From the NCBI GenBank assembly GCA_964638715.1, contig CAZWZF010000008.1:1-64000 (forward strand): a stretch of DNA of 64,000 nt. The letters are read 5' to 3'. This DNA comes from JBAXQQ01 sp037131695 (GTDB taxonomy: Bacteria; Armatimonadota; Hebobacteria; CAIYQO01). The position numbers were made by a program, and so were the translations under genes. Each line of letters begins with the position of its first letter. The first letter of the stretch is position 1. Positions 36,221 through 44,149 of this stretch are shown here, piece by piece. Under the pieces are notes generated by a model. The model saw only the letters and a program-made list of their open reading frames with translations, was not told where the DNA came from and did not search any database.

Positions 36221-37271
36221 TTCCTTCTCTCCGCCGGATCTCCTGCCCGCCGCGTACCAACGCCAGATAATTCTCCATTGGAATGTATGAGGCTATAGAA
36301 TTGCCGGTACCCAGGGCATATCCGCGCGCCATATTGCGGTATCTTGTCCCCTGCTCTACCACGGTATCAAATACTTCATCAGCAGTGGCACGGCACATAA
36401 AATCCATATCAAATCCGCCAACAATGGCAATGCGGTCATTATATTTATCCAGCCAATCGGTGAATGGAGAAATGGCATCTTCATTTGAATGTTTGCCGTC
36501 TATCCCCAGTGCGATAACATCTTCCATTATCTCGAAAATACACCCGCAAGAATGCCACAGGAAAGGTTTGCCGGCAGCGTGAACCTGATTTATAATGCGG
36601 GCATATTGCGGTATAATATTTTCACGTACAGTAGCAGGATTTGTTAACAACGATGACCGAAAACCCAGGTCATCGCCAAAACGGCAGGTAACGTAAATAT
36701 CGCTGTAATCGCGCAAGAACTTAGCCCAAATCGTTGACATTAAATCGCCGATTTTGTTAAAAATATCTACATATAATTCCGGGTCGTCAACCTGTATCAA
36801 TGGCAGGTATTCCAGTCCAACCAGGTCTTCGCTGATTTCATATACACCATTTCCTACCCCGCCAACCGCTTTCATTCCTTCCGGCATTGCATCACGCAAG
36901 GCACTGAAAACCGGGTCGGCGAACTTCCAATAAATACCAGGAACTTCGTCCCATGGATATGCCTCGAAATCTTCACGGCACTGAATAGGACCGGGGTGAC
37001 CACCCATAATAGCACCGCTCTGCGGCAGCAAACTACAGATACATACTTCATACGAAACAACATCGTAGGTGTTATCTTTGAAGAATTTACAGAAGTAGCG
37101 AAAATATTCGCGTTTATCAGCATCGTCGCCATTCAGTAAATCGCCAAATTTAACACCCAAAAATTCTTCATATACTGGTTGATTAATGGTGTGTTCGTAC
37201 AAAGGCAAACGCGCCGGTCGAATATTTTTCATAACATCGGCAAAATGCCGATAATCAGGCTGAAAAGACAT
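36213..37271 (-). CDS. UroD-like methyltransferase-type protein E
   Basis: A TIM-barrel protein of the uroporphyrinogen-decarboxylase superfamily (PF01208-like), the fold that also contains MtaA/MtbA/CmuA corrinoid methyltransferases. The HxCG-type zinc motif is present as WHSCGC (about residues 239-244), followed by EIMEDVIALGID. The third, C-terminal Cys of MtaA-type zinc sites is absent (the region reads GTGNSIASYIP). The frame is open to 37283; ATG 37271 starts MSFQPDYRHF. No other haem-synthesis gene is near, so a haem role is unlikely. It is coupled to the polyferredoxin gene. The substrate is unknown. Confidence 0.82.
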   Translation of the reverse strand: MSFQPDYRHFADVMKNIRPARLPLYEHTINQPVYEEFLGVKFGDLLNGDDADKREYFRYFCKFFKDNTYDVVSYEVCICSLLPQSGAIMGGHPGPIQCREDFEAYPWDEVPGIYWKFADPVFSALRDAMPEGMKAVGGVGNGVYEISEDLVGLEYLPLIQVDDPELYVDIFNKIGDLMSTIWAKFLRDYSDIYVTCRFGDDLGFRSSLLTNPATVRENIIPQYARIINQVHAAGKPFLWHSCGCIFEIMEDVIALGIDGKHSNEDAISPFTDWLDKYNDRIAIVGGFDMDFMCRATADEVFDTVVEQGTRYRNMARGYALGTGNSIASYIPMENYLALVRGGQEIRRREGNG

Positions 37272-37297
37272 AATTTTTCTCACTTTATATTTGTATT

Positions 37298-37337
37298 GTC
37301 AATTGTCAATCGTCAATCGTCAATCGTCAATTGACAA
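37298..37337. repeat. Tandem 7-bp repeat GTCAATC/GTCAATT
   Basis: Five contiguous 7-base units (GTCAATT, GTCAATC three times, GTCAATT) run from 37298 to 37332 and are followed by the inverted GACAATT. The array ends exactly at the stop codon of the neighbouring minus-strand gene (37338). The units have no spacers, so it is not CRISPR. Confidence 0.85.
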
Positions 37338-38072
37338 TTACCCACGCTCCGGACTACCCATTACGGCTAAATCTTTCACAGCAACAAGTCTTATCTTTTG
37401 TTCCGCTATTCTTGATTGCAGCATTTCAACTTCATCAACCATATCAGAAATAGACATCTCTAATGCTACTGCAGTGTCTTCTGCCTGTTGCATTTCAGGA
37501 GTTTTCTCTTGTGAAACTTCCAAACCATTTAATATTCCACCACGCTGGCGGTATACATTCAATAGTTTTTCAACTAATTTATGCGGGTCAGAATCATAAA
37601 TTATCATTGCACCAGTATCTTTGTGCATGACATCTACAAGAGTGCTTACATGTTCTGCTATTCCGCCGGTTCCCTGCAAAACGCCAATTAATTTACCTTC
37701 ATCATAAGCAATGGCAAACTCACCAAGGGTTCCCGAACGGCCACCCACCAAAACTACAATATCGCAACTGCGCACACCGGTAATTTCACGCCCCATCAAT
37801 CCAGAACCGGTATATACAATTACATCATATTCCTGCCAGGGAGAGTTGTATTTAATGGTATGTTCAGCCAGGTTATGACCGGGAGAAACCCCAACCGTCA
37901 TCCCGCCGGCTTCGCGAGCGCCGCAAACCGCGTCATGCGGCAATCCCGGACAAGCCCCGGTAATAATTATGCAGTCATTATTTGCAATAGCATGGCCTAA
38001 TTGATGCGATAACTCGCCGGCTTTATCGTTAAATCCAGATACTGAACCCATAACCCCAATGGTAATTTTCAT
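37338..38072 (-). CDS. LOG/TIGR00725-like nucleotide-binding protein with helical tail
   Basis: Residues 1-170 form a Rossmann-like domain of the LOG/SLOG (lysine-decarboxylase-like, TIGR00725) group: MGSVSGF at the start, ITGACPGLPHDAVCGAREAGG (38-58), then GGRSGTLGEFAIAYDEGK (around 110-130), equivalent to the PGGxGTxxE motif. Relatives bind nucleotides or release cytokinin-type nucleobases. Residues about 195-235 form a predicted charged helix or coiled coil (EMQQAEDTAVALEMSIS onward) that is unusual for the group. It lies between two UroD-like genes. Its function here is unknown. Confidence 0.75.
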   Translation of the reverse strand: MKITIGVMGSVSGFNDKAGELSHQLGHAIANNDCIIITGACPGLPHDAVCGAREAGGMTVGVSPGHNLAEHTIKYNSPWQEYDVIVYTGSGLMGREITGVRSCDIVVLVGGRSGTLGEFAIAYDEGKLIGVLQGTGGIAEHVSTLVDVMHKDTGAMIIYDSDPHKLVEKLLNVYRQRGGILNGLEVSQEKTPEMQQAEDTAVALEMSISDMVDEVEMLQSRIAEQKIRLVAVKDLAVMGSPERG

Positions 38073-38099
38073 ATATCATTTTCCTTTCAGCAAATACTG

Positions 38100-38261
38100 G
38101 TACATTTTACCTAAATTTTGTGAATGAGAATAGATGCTGATTGAATTACGAATTAAGAATTATGAATTACGAGTCAGATGCCCAGAAAATTTGTATAGTA
38201 AACTACAAAATAAATTCCATTTTACTATATATATTTCCTGATATTTTGTTAAAATAGGCAC
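38100..38261. repeat. AT-rich gap with GAATTA(C/T)GAATTA repeats
   Basis: Bases 38140-38175 contain a run of near-identical units (GAATTACGAATTAAGAATTATGAATTACGA). The rest of the gap is AT-rich; TTGTTAAAATAGG just upstream of the UroD-like D start could be part of its promoter. No gene is visible. Confidence 0.5.
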
Positions 38262-39344
38262 ATGAACAGCAAAGAAAGAATTATAGCGGCACTTAACAAC
38301 GAACCTGTTGACCGGGTTCCATGGTCGCCGTTTCTGGCGTATATATGGGAACATTTTCCTATTGAGATTCGTGATGCCGGTGAAGCGAAGTTTTACCAGT
38401 CAGTCGGTGCCGACCCATTATGGCGCGGTGCTGCCTGCCCGGTAAAGATGCACACACCGGGAATTGAGACTATCACCGTACAGGAAGGCGATGTTATCAT
38501 CAACACCTATGTCACACCTGTTGGACAGCTTCAAACAAAAGCGCATTACAGCTCGGATGGCAATACCACTTTTCTGATTGAACATCCTGTCAAAACTCCG
38601 CAAGATATGAAAGTTCAGATATGGATAGAACAAAATGCTGAAGTGTGGTTTGACGATACTGATACAAAAAAACACTTTAAATATGTAGAAAACAACGGCT
38701 TAAGCATAGGTATGCTGATACCGCGAGCTAAAACCGCATATCAAATAATGATTGAACATCACATAGGCACTGAAGAAATGGCATACGCCCATGCTGATTA
38801 TCCGGAATTAGTTGACGAGTTATGGCATGCTATGGTGGAAAACGATTTAAAGGCCGCACGACTGGCAGCAGATTCTGATTATGAATATTTCCTTACCTGG
38901 GAAGATTCATCCACCCAGAATTACAGTCCAAAAGCTTACCGAAAATATATTGCCAGCGAAATCACCGCCTGGAATGAAATACTGGCTGCCAAAAAGAAAA
39001 AATATATCCAGCATGCCTGCGGTCATATTCGCGAATTACTGCCAATTATGGTGGAGCAAGGTAATTTTGGCGTTGAGAGCATCTCGCCACAACCAACAGG
39101 AAATGTTTCTATAGCGGAAGCACGACAGCTAATCGGCAATAACCTGGCAATAATTGGCGGCATTGAACCTGTTAACTTCCTGAATCTTAATATTGATGAC
39201 TTGAAAATATATACTCAGGAATTGCTGGATTCCGAACGCGGACGTCCTTTCCTGCTGGCAAACAGCGACAGTTGTCCGCCGGGTGTTGCAGTAGAAAAGT
39301 TCGTAATGATAGGTGATTTGGTACGAGAAGGGAAAAACCGTTGA
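38262..39344 (+). CDS. UroD-like methyltransferase-type protein D (complete zinc motif)
   Basis: This 360-residue UroD-superfamily protein is the only one of the five paralogues in the window that keeps all three ligands of the MtaA/MtbA-type zinc site: His251 and Cys253 in HACG, and Cys338 in SDSCPPG. The N-terminus MNSKERIIAALNNEPVDRVPW is typical of the family. In MtaA/MtbA this zinc activates a thiol that receives a methyl group from a corrinoid protein, so methyl transfer is the favoured inference. The last codon overlaps the TTG start of the next gene. It is on the opposite strand to the other four. Confidence 0.85.
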   Translation: MNSKERIIAALNNEPVDRVPWSPFLAYIWEHFPIEIRDAGEAKFYQSVGADPLWRGAACPVKMHTPGIETITVQEGDVIINTYVTPVGQLQTKAHYSSDGNTTFLIEHPVKTPQDMKVQIWIEQNAEVWFDDTDTKKHFKYVENNGLSIGMLIPRAKTAYQIMIEHHIGTEEMAYAHADYPELVDELWHAMVENDLKAARLAADSDYEYFLTWEDSSTQNYSPKAYRKYIASEITAWNEILAAKKKKYIQHACGHIRELLPIMVEQGNFGVESISPQPTGNVSIAEARQLIGNNLAIIGGIEPVNFLNLNIDDLKIYTQELLDSERGRPFLLANSDSCPPGVAVEKFVMIGDLVREGKNR

Positions 39345-39718
39345 CAGAAAAAGAAGAGATAAACTGGGCGACCATCATACATATATCCGCATTATTCGGG
39401 ATGTTCGTACCGCCGGGAGTCGGTGGATTATATTTCTTTGGACCGCTGCTTTGCTGGCTGATAAAAAGAAACAAATCAGCCTTTGTTGACCAACACGGTA
39501 AAACTGCAGTAAATTTTCAACTTACAGTACTTATGGTTATAGCTGTCGGTTCTGTAATAATAAAAACATTAAACATTAATCCAAAATTTTTCATGTTATT
39601 TATGGTGGCAATTGGAGTCATAAACTTTTTCATTGTCATTTCTGCTGTATTTTCTTCACTGAAAAAGAACCCGCCGAAATACCCGCCGCATATTAAATTT
39701 ATTCCGGATCGAGGTTGA
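39341..39718 (+). CDS. DUF4870-like small membrane protein
   Basis: The 125-residue protein has three hydrophobic helices (about 13-40, 60-78, 82-105) with the motif FVDQHGKTAVNFQLT (about 48-62) between the first two, which is characteristic of DUF4870/Tic20-like membrane proteins. It starts at TTG 39341, overlapping the stop of the UroD-like gene D, with GAGAAGGG upstream; no ATG is available nearby. The function of the family is unknown. Confidence 0.8.
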   Translation: MTEKEEINWATIIHISALFGMFVPPGVGGLYFFGPLLCWLIKRNKSAFVDQHGKTAVNFQLTVLMVIAVGSVIIKTLNINPKFFMLFMVAIGVINFFIVISAVFSSLKKNPPKYPPHIKFIPDRG

Positions 39719-39888
39719 ATTTTAATTATTAATTTACTCAGGCTCTTGCAAAACTTTGTGATAACACGATGTGACAGACACCTTCTTGGCTTCGCCACTC
39801 GATGTCAGTTACTGAAAGTCGTTCTTTCCTCTCCAGCCGGAGAAGGGATTAAAGGAAGTGACTTTTAAGGATCTAATCTATAATTTAG

Positions 39889-39914
39889 AAAAAATAGGTT
39901 TAGTAAAAGCCTAT
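39889..39914 (-). terminator. Terminator of UroD-like gene C
   Basis: On the minus strand, ATAGGCTTT and AAACCTAT form a stem with a TACT loop and one bulge (39894-39914), followed by a T-run (39894-39889). The hairpin overlaps the final codons. The gap 39719-39888 between convergent genes holds no other recognisable feature. Confidence 0.7.
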
Positions 39915-40966
39915 ACTATCTCAGTCAAAGACTTGTTAGTCCCTTCCTCACAAAATGCCACCACATTCTCCGGCGGGGTGCCGGCTTGGATGGCGTGGCT
40001 GGGGGCGCAGATGTAGCCGCCTTTTGAACCGAGAATGCTCTTTAGTCGACGGACTTCAGCTTTTATTTCAGTAGGCGTTTTATATGGTAATATCTGCTGT
40101 ACGCTTACTGCGCCGTGAAACGCTATTTTATCGCCGAAGGCGGCGACCAGTTTTTCTGGCTCCATATCAACACATTCAATCTGAACTGCTTCATGACAGG
40201 TTATTCCGGCTTCTATCACATCTGGCAAAACATCATATACCGACCCGTCGCTGTGATAAACTATATGCGGACAATACTCTTTTATTGCATCAAACATCCG
40301 TTTATGATGCGGCATTACTATTTCCCGATACATCTCGCGAGAAAATAGCAGGCCATTTTGCCCACCCAGGTCGTCGGCGCAAAAGACATAATCGATATCA
40401 TTTCTGCCGGCTTTTAACATTGCCACTGTTGCTGTTAAATAAAAATCAGTAATTTTAGTTAAAGCGGCATTTACCATTTCCGGTTCTATTGCCATCAATA
40501 CCAGCGAATATTCCAATCCTGTCAGCCATTGAAATGTCTCCAGAATATTCCCGCCGCGGATTCCCCACGCGCATTTATGCCCGGGATCGCGTTTTTTAAA
40601 TTTATGCATATAGAGATGGTCATAGTCATCCGGATCAGGCCAATTGTACGATAATACATCATCAAGGGTCTCTGCCGTTGCCAATGGCTGAAAATCAAAT
40701 TCTTCATAACTGCCGGAACCATAAGAAGAAGTTTTATATGTATATCCCCAAAAATCTTTATTATCAACTGCCGCAATATAATCAGGACAGCACACAAGCA
40801 TATCCGCAGTTCTGAGATATAATTCTTCAGTGTCGAGATTATATGATTTTAGATACTCATCCAATGCAAACCGTGCTGGCGGCTGCAAGCCAAACCCCCA
40901 GGAAAAAGGGGTTCTATCATTATTTTGACGGTTTAATGCCGCCAGCACTAATTCGCGTGATGTCAT
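39911..40966 (-). CDS. UroD-like protein C (degenerate zinc motif)
   Basis: A 351-residue UroD-superfamily TIM barrel starting MTSRELVLAALNRQNNDRTPF. At the zinc-motif position it reads HSDG (238-241), so the Cys of HxCG is replaced by Asp. The C-terminal ligand region reads ICAPSHAIQAGTPPENV and lacks the SCPP-type Cys at the equivalent place. An acidic ligand may still bind a metal, or the protein may not act as a thiol methyltransferase. It is separated from UroD-like gene B by one base, at the end of a run of minus-strand genes. Confidence 0.82.
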   Translation of the reverse strand: MTSRELVLAALNRQNNDRTPFSWGFGLQPPARFALDEYLKSYNLDTEELYLRTADMLVCCPDYIAAVDNKDFWGYTYKTSSYGSGSYEEFDFQPLATAETLDDVLSYNWPDPDDYDHLYMHKFKKRDPGHKCAWGIRGGNILETFQWLTGLEYSLVLMAIEPEMVNAALTKITDFYLTATVAMLKAGRNDIDYVFCADDLGGQNGLLFSREMYREIVMPHHKRMFDAIKEYCPHIVYHSDGSVYDVLPDVIEAGITCHEAVQIECVDMEPEKLVAAFGDKIAFHGAVSVQQILPYKTPTEIKAEVRRLKSILGSKGGYICAPSHAIQAGTPPENVVAFCEEGTNKSLTEIV

Positions 40967-40967
40967 T

Positions 40968-42095
40968 TTATTTCATCCCAAAGTATTGTTCTTTTAAATC
41001 AAGATAATAAATGTAATCTTCTGGTGTTACATTTGGCGGGCATCTATGGTCGCAGAATGGAATATACCCACCGCGTTCTACTAATGGCACCAGGGAGTCC
41101 ATATATGCCTTGATTGCAGCTTTCCCCTTCCCCATTTCAATTTTGTCAAAACCGCCCATTATTCGCAATTCAAGACCAAATTCTCTGAATAACTCAGCAG
41201 GATGGGCACAGCCATTAACTTCAAATGGGAACAGGCAATTGATTCCGCCTTCCATAAGCCCGGGCATAATAGGCCTGACATCGCCGTCACAGTCGGTATA
41301 CCAGATATCAATATTTGCCTTTTTCAGCTTCGCACCGATTCGTTTATATCTTGGTACTACTATAGAGTTGAAGAAATCGACACTGACGATAGGTCCCATG
41401 TTATAGCAAATATCTTCCCAGCCAGATCCATAATCAAAATCAAAATGCGGCAACACCTGGTCAAGAAAATCTTCTACCATCACGCAGCATGTTTCTACCA
41501 TATCCTCTACCATTTCCGGGTAGTCATAAGTGGCGTATGCAAGTCCTTCAAAGGTTAGCATATCGCGAACTTTGCCAATCATTGACCCGGTACCGACACC
41601 TAATGGATAATCACGGTCAGTAGGATGCCATTTCTTTAATTCATCAATATTTACTTTACGCGCCGGGTCATCACGTCGAAAACGCTCTTCTTTTATCTTT
41701 TTCCAATCATCCGGCGTTTCAATTGACGATTTCAAATAATGCGGAATCGTAGAATGGCCATCTTTAGGAACTTCTGCCAATAATCCCTCGCCATTCATAA
41801 TTATCTGTGTAGTAGCGGTTTCTTCTATTACTTTATGTTCAAATGGCGGGTTAATCCAAGTATTGCCCCACACATTAGCTATTTTATCAAAATTGAAGAA
41901 TTTATTAGCTTCATCTTCATTGGTTATGCCATTATTTACAAAAATATCCCATTCATTGTAATTTTCTTCCCAGTAACCGAATTCCATATTAAAACATCGG
42001 TCTACTGGCTTATAATGCATCTGATTAACAAACCGCTCGCGGTCTGTCATAGTTCCTTTCCATTTCTCTCGACATGGAATAATCTGCTTGCCCAT
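40968..42095 (-). CDS. UroD-like protein B
   Basis: This is the most divergent of the five UroD-superfamily proteins (375 aa). The zinc-motif region reads YTDCDG (266-271): the His is replaced by Thr, but Cys remains. The C-terminal region keeps a Cys in FCDHRCPPNV. The frame continues to 42173, but those codons overlap the end of gene A, and ATG 42095 has AAAGGTGG upstream, so the shorter form is right. It is followed by gene C after one base. Confidence 0.83.
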   Translation of the reverse strand: MGKQIIPCREKWKGTMTDRERFVNQMHYKPVDRCFNMEFGYWEENYNEWDIFVNNGITNEDEANKFFNFDKIANVWGNTWINPPFEHKVIEETATTQIIMNGEGLLAEVPKDGHSTIPHYLKSSIETPDDWKKIKEERFRRDDPARKVNIDELKKWHPTDRDYPLGVGTGSMIGKVRDMLTFEGLAYATYDYPEMVEDMVETCCVMVEDFLDQVLPHFDFDYGSGWEDICYNMGPIVSVDFFNSIVVPRYKRIGAKLKKANIDIWYTDCDGDVRPIMPGLMEGGINCLFPFEVNGCAHPAELFREFGLELRIMGGFDKIEMGKGKAAIKAYMDSLVPLVERGGYIPFCDHRCPPNVTPEDYIYYLDLKEQYFGMK

Positions 42096-42150
42096 CTTAA
42101 TACCACCTTTTGATAAAATCCCTTTGGCAATTCGCCAAAGGGAACTTAAT

Positions 42151-43248
42151 TTATTTCGACGCAAAAATTTCACGACTTATCTCACGGCCTCTATCAATAA
42201 AGTAGCGCATCGTCTTGTAATCAACTTCCGGTGGTTCTGAATGGTCAGAATGAAGAATATAACCACCACCGTTATTCAATACATGTTTCATTTTCTCAAA
42301 TTCAGCATCAATTTCGGCTTTATTGTTATTAATCAGCGCGCGAACGTCTAACCCGCCATAAAACGCGATTTTATCGCCATAAGCATCAAACAATTTCGGC
42401 AAGTCCATACCTGCCTTCACTTCCATCGCCTGCAGACAATCCATGCCAGCTTCAATTAATCCCGGCAGCAGCGGTTCTACATACCCACAGCTATGAACAA
42501 TTACTTTACAACCTAACGAATGGGCGTAATCAAACAGCTTCTTATGCCCTGGCTGCATGATTTCTCCATACATTGCCGGCGACATGAAGGGACGGAACTT
42601 GAAACCCATGTCCTCATAAAAGAACATCCCATCCGGCTTTCCTTCTTCAGCAAATAATACTTCCAGGTGTTTAATGGTGAAATCGGCGAAAGTCATCACC
42701 ATGTCCAGCACCCACTCCGGGTCTTCTGCCATACCCATCAGCATATATTCATGACCGCAAACCGGATGCATCTGTTCAAATGGTGCTACGCCAGCCCAGG
42801 TCATAAACATTTGCTTTTCTTCTGCCAGTTTTTTCGCGGCACGATAACCTTCAAAAGGTATCCGCCTTCGGTCAATATCAATTAAAAATGGCTTGGTTTT
42901 TTCTTCCCATCCAACACGTTCTTTCACAGTAAAATCAACGTGTTCGGGGGTTGATTCATTAATTTTACTGCGTCGCAGCATGGCGCCATTGCCATCCAGT
43001 TGCAATATCGTCTCTTCAGTTTCCTCTAAAACAACCGGTACGAAATCCAAATCAGCGGTAGCGTTCAGCCAGCCGCCGCCTACGATATCTTGACCGAAAT
43101 GCTGGGCAACATCTTCATCTTTGCCAATAAAACCTTCTGATTTCCAGCGATCGACAGTTCGTCCCCACGGACTGATAACTGCCGGCACCTGGTCAGCCGG
43201 TTTTCTTTCCAACGTCAATTGGACGCGTTCTTTACTGGTAAGTGTCAT
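42151..43248 (-). CDS. UroD-like protein A
   Basis: A 365-residue UroD-superfamily protein starting MTLTSKERVQLTLERKPADQV. It keeps the HSCG motif (252-255) and a following LLPGLIEAGMDC. The third, C-terminal zinc Cys is replaced (region HSDHSEPPEV, with Ser). An AAAGAGGTCGTT stretch precedes the start. It lies between the methyl-THF methyltransferase-like gene (85 bases upstream) and gene B. Confidence 0.83.
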   Translation of the reverse strand: MTLTSKERVQLTLERKPADQVPAVISPWGRTVDRWKSEGFIGKDEDVAQHFGQDIVGGGWLNATADLDFVPVVLEETEETILQLDGNGAMLRRSKINESTPEHVDFTVKERVGWEEKTKPFLIDIDRRRIPFEGYRAAKKLAEEKQMFMTWAGVAPFEQMHPVCGHEYMLMGMAEDPEWVLDMVMTFADFTIKHLEVLFAEEGKPDGMFFYEDMGFKFRPFMSPAMYGEIMQPGHKKLFDYAHSLGCKVIVHSCGYVEPLLPGLIEAGMDCLQAMEVKAGMDLPKLFDAYGDKIAFYGGLDVRALINNNKAEIDAEFEKMKHVLNNGGGYILHSDHSEPPEVDYKTMRYFIDRGREISREIFASK

Positions 43249-43269
43249 AACGACCTCTTTTTTTAAATT

Positions 43270-43300
43270 ATACTCTGTATTTTACTTCAACACAGAGTAT
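43270..43300. repeat. Hairpin between the methyltransferase-like gene and UroD-like gene A
   Basis: ATACTCTGT (43270-43278) and ACAGAGTAT (43292-43300) form a 9-bp inverted repeat with a 13-base loop, just upstream of the gene A start. No T-run follows on the minus strand, so it may be a processing or operator site rather than a terminator. Confidence 0.6.
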
Positions 43301-43333
43301 TATACCTTTGTAATTTGATGCTCACTTTTTGTA

Positions 43334-44149
43334 TTATAGTCGCATCTCTCTGCAAAAGCTCAAATATTCTGCACAATACTTGTCTTTTCCCAATAATGCT
43401 GACGCCGATTTGATCATATACATCATTAATTCATCATTTGGATCAATTATTGCGGCATCCAACCCATGGTCCATTGCCAGTACTGCCATAGCACTGTTCA
43501 GGTATTTACGATCCGGCATTCCATGAGATGTATTACTGATACCGGCGATAATATGAATCTTTGGGAACTTTTCCCGAATATCAGTAATTAATTTCAAACT
43601 GCCAGTGGCAGCATCATCTCCGGTGGCAATCGGAAAGGTTAACGGGTCAAGATAAATATCACTTGCATTAACACCGGCTATTAATAACTTATCAACTAAC
43701 TCGGAAGCTATCTTGAATCTGATGGCGGTGTCTTGCTGAATACCGGTATCATCAATCGCCAATGCTACAACCTTAGTCTTATATTCAACTACCAGTGGCA
43801 ATATCAGATTATACCGTTCTTTTTCTGCAGTTATTGAATTAATTATCGGTGTTCCCCGCGAAAAATCACATTCCTGCAAGCCTGCTTTTAAAGCGGCAGG
43901 ATTCAGCGAATCCAACGATAACGGACCGGAAATCGCATTCTGTACAGTTTTTACCAACCATACCATCGCTTCCGGTTCGCCGTGAAACAGGGTTCCACAA
44001 TTCAAATCAATATAATCTGCCCCGGCATTATATTGGTCAGTCGCCAATTGAGAAATATATTTGACATCGCGTTTAACAACTGCCGCTTCTACTACATTTA
44101 TATTTTTCACCACGCGGCTGGTGTTAATTTTTTCTCCAACTATTAACAA
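43334..44149 (-). CDS. Methyltetrahydrofolate:corrinoid methyltransferase-like protein
   Basis: The protein has the pterin-binding (DHPS-like) TIM barrel of AcsE/MtgA/MetH-type enzymes that move methyl groups between tetrahydrofolate and a corrinoid protein. Motifs in order are IVGEKINTSR (3-12), ADYIDLNCG (44-52), PLSLDS (76-81), PIINSIT (100-106), IYLDPLTFPI (about 169-178) and AGISNTSHGMP (about 203-213), the last matching the family's GLSNxSFG segment. Length 271 aa is standard. It starts exactly where the mannosidase gene ends. No corrinoid-binding protein gene is in the window. This gene is the main reason to read the UroD paralogues as methyl-transfer proteins. Confidence 0.88.
   Translation of the reverse strand: MLIVGEKINTSRVVKNINVVEAAVVKRDVKYISQLATDQYNAGADYIDLNCGTLFHGEPEAMVWLVKTVQNAISGPLSLDSLNPAALKAGLQECDFSRGTPIINSITAEKERYNLILPLVVEYKTKVVALAIDDTGIQQDTAIRFKIASELVDKLLIAGVNASDIYLDPLTFPIATGDDAATGSLKLITDIREKFPKIHIIAGISNTSHGMPDRKYLNSAMAVLAMDHGLDAAIIDPNDELMMYMIKSASALLGKDKYCAEYLSFCREMRL

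Noticed and set aside
37298..37337. CRISPR-like array
   Set aside because: The 7-bp units are contiguous with no spacers, only five copies, and no cas genes are present.
42096..42173. Upstream extension of UroD-like gene B
   Set aside because: The codons overlap the end of gene A and the strong AAAGGTGG site lies just before ATG 42095.
36213..43248. Uroporphyrinogen decarboxylases of haem synthesis (hemE)
   Set aside because: Five divergent paralogues, several with zinc-binding HxCG motifs, no other haem gene, and a methyl-THF methyltransferase neighbour argue against HemE.
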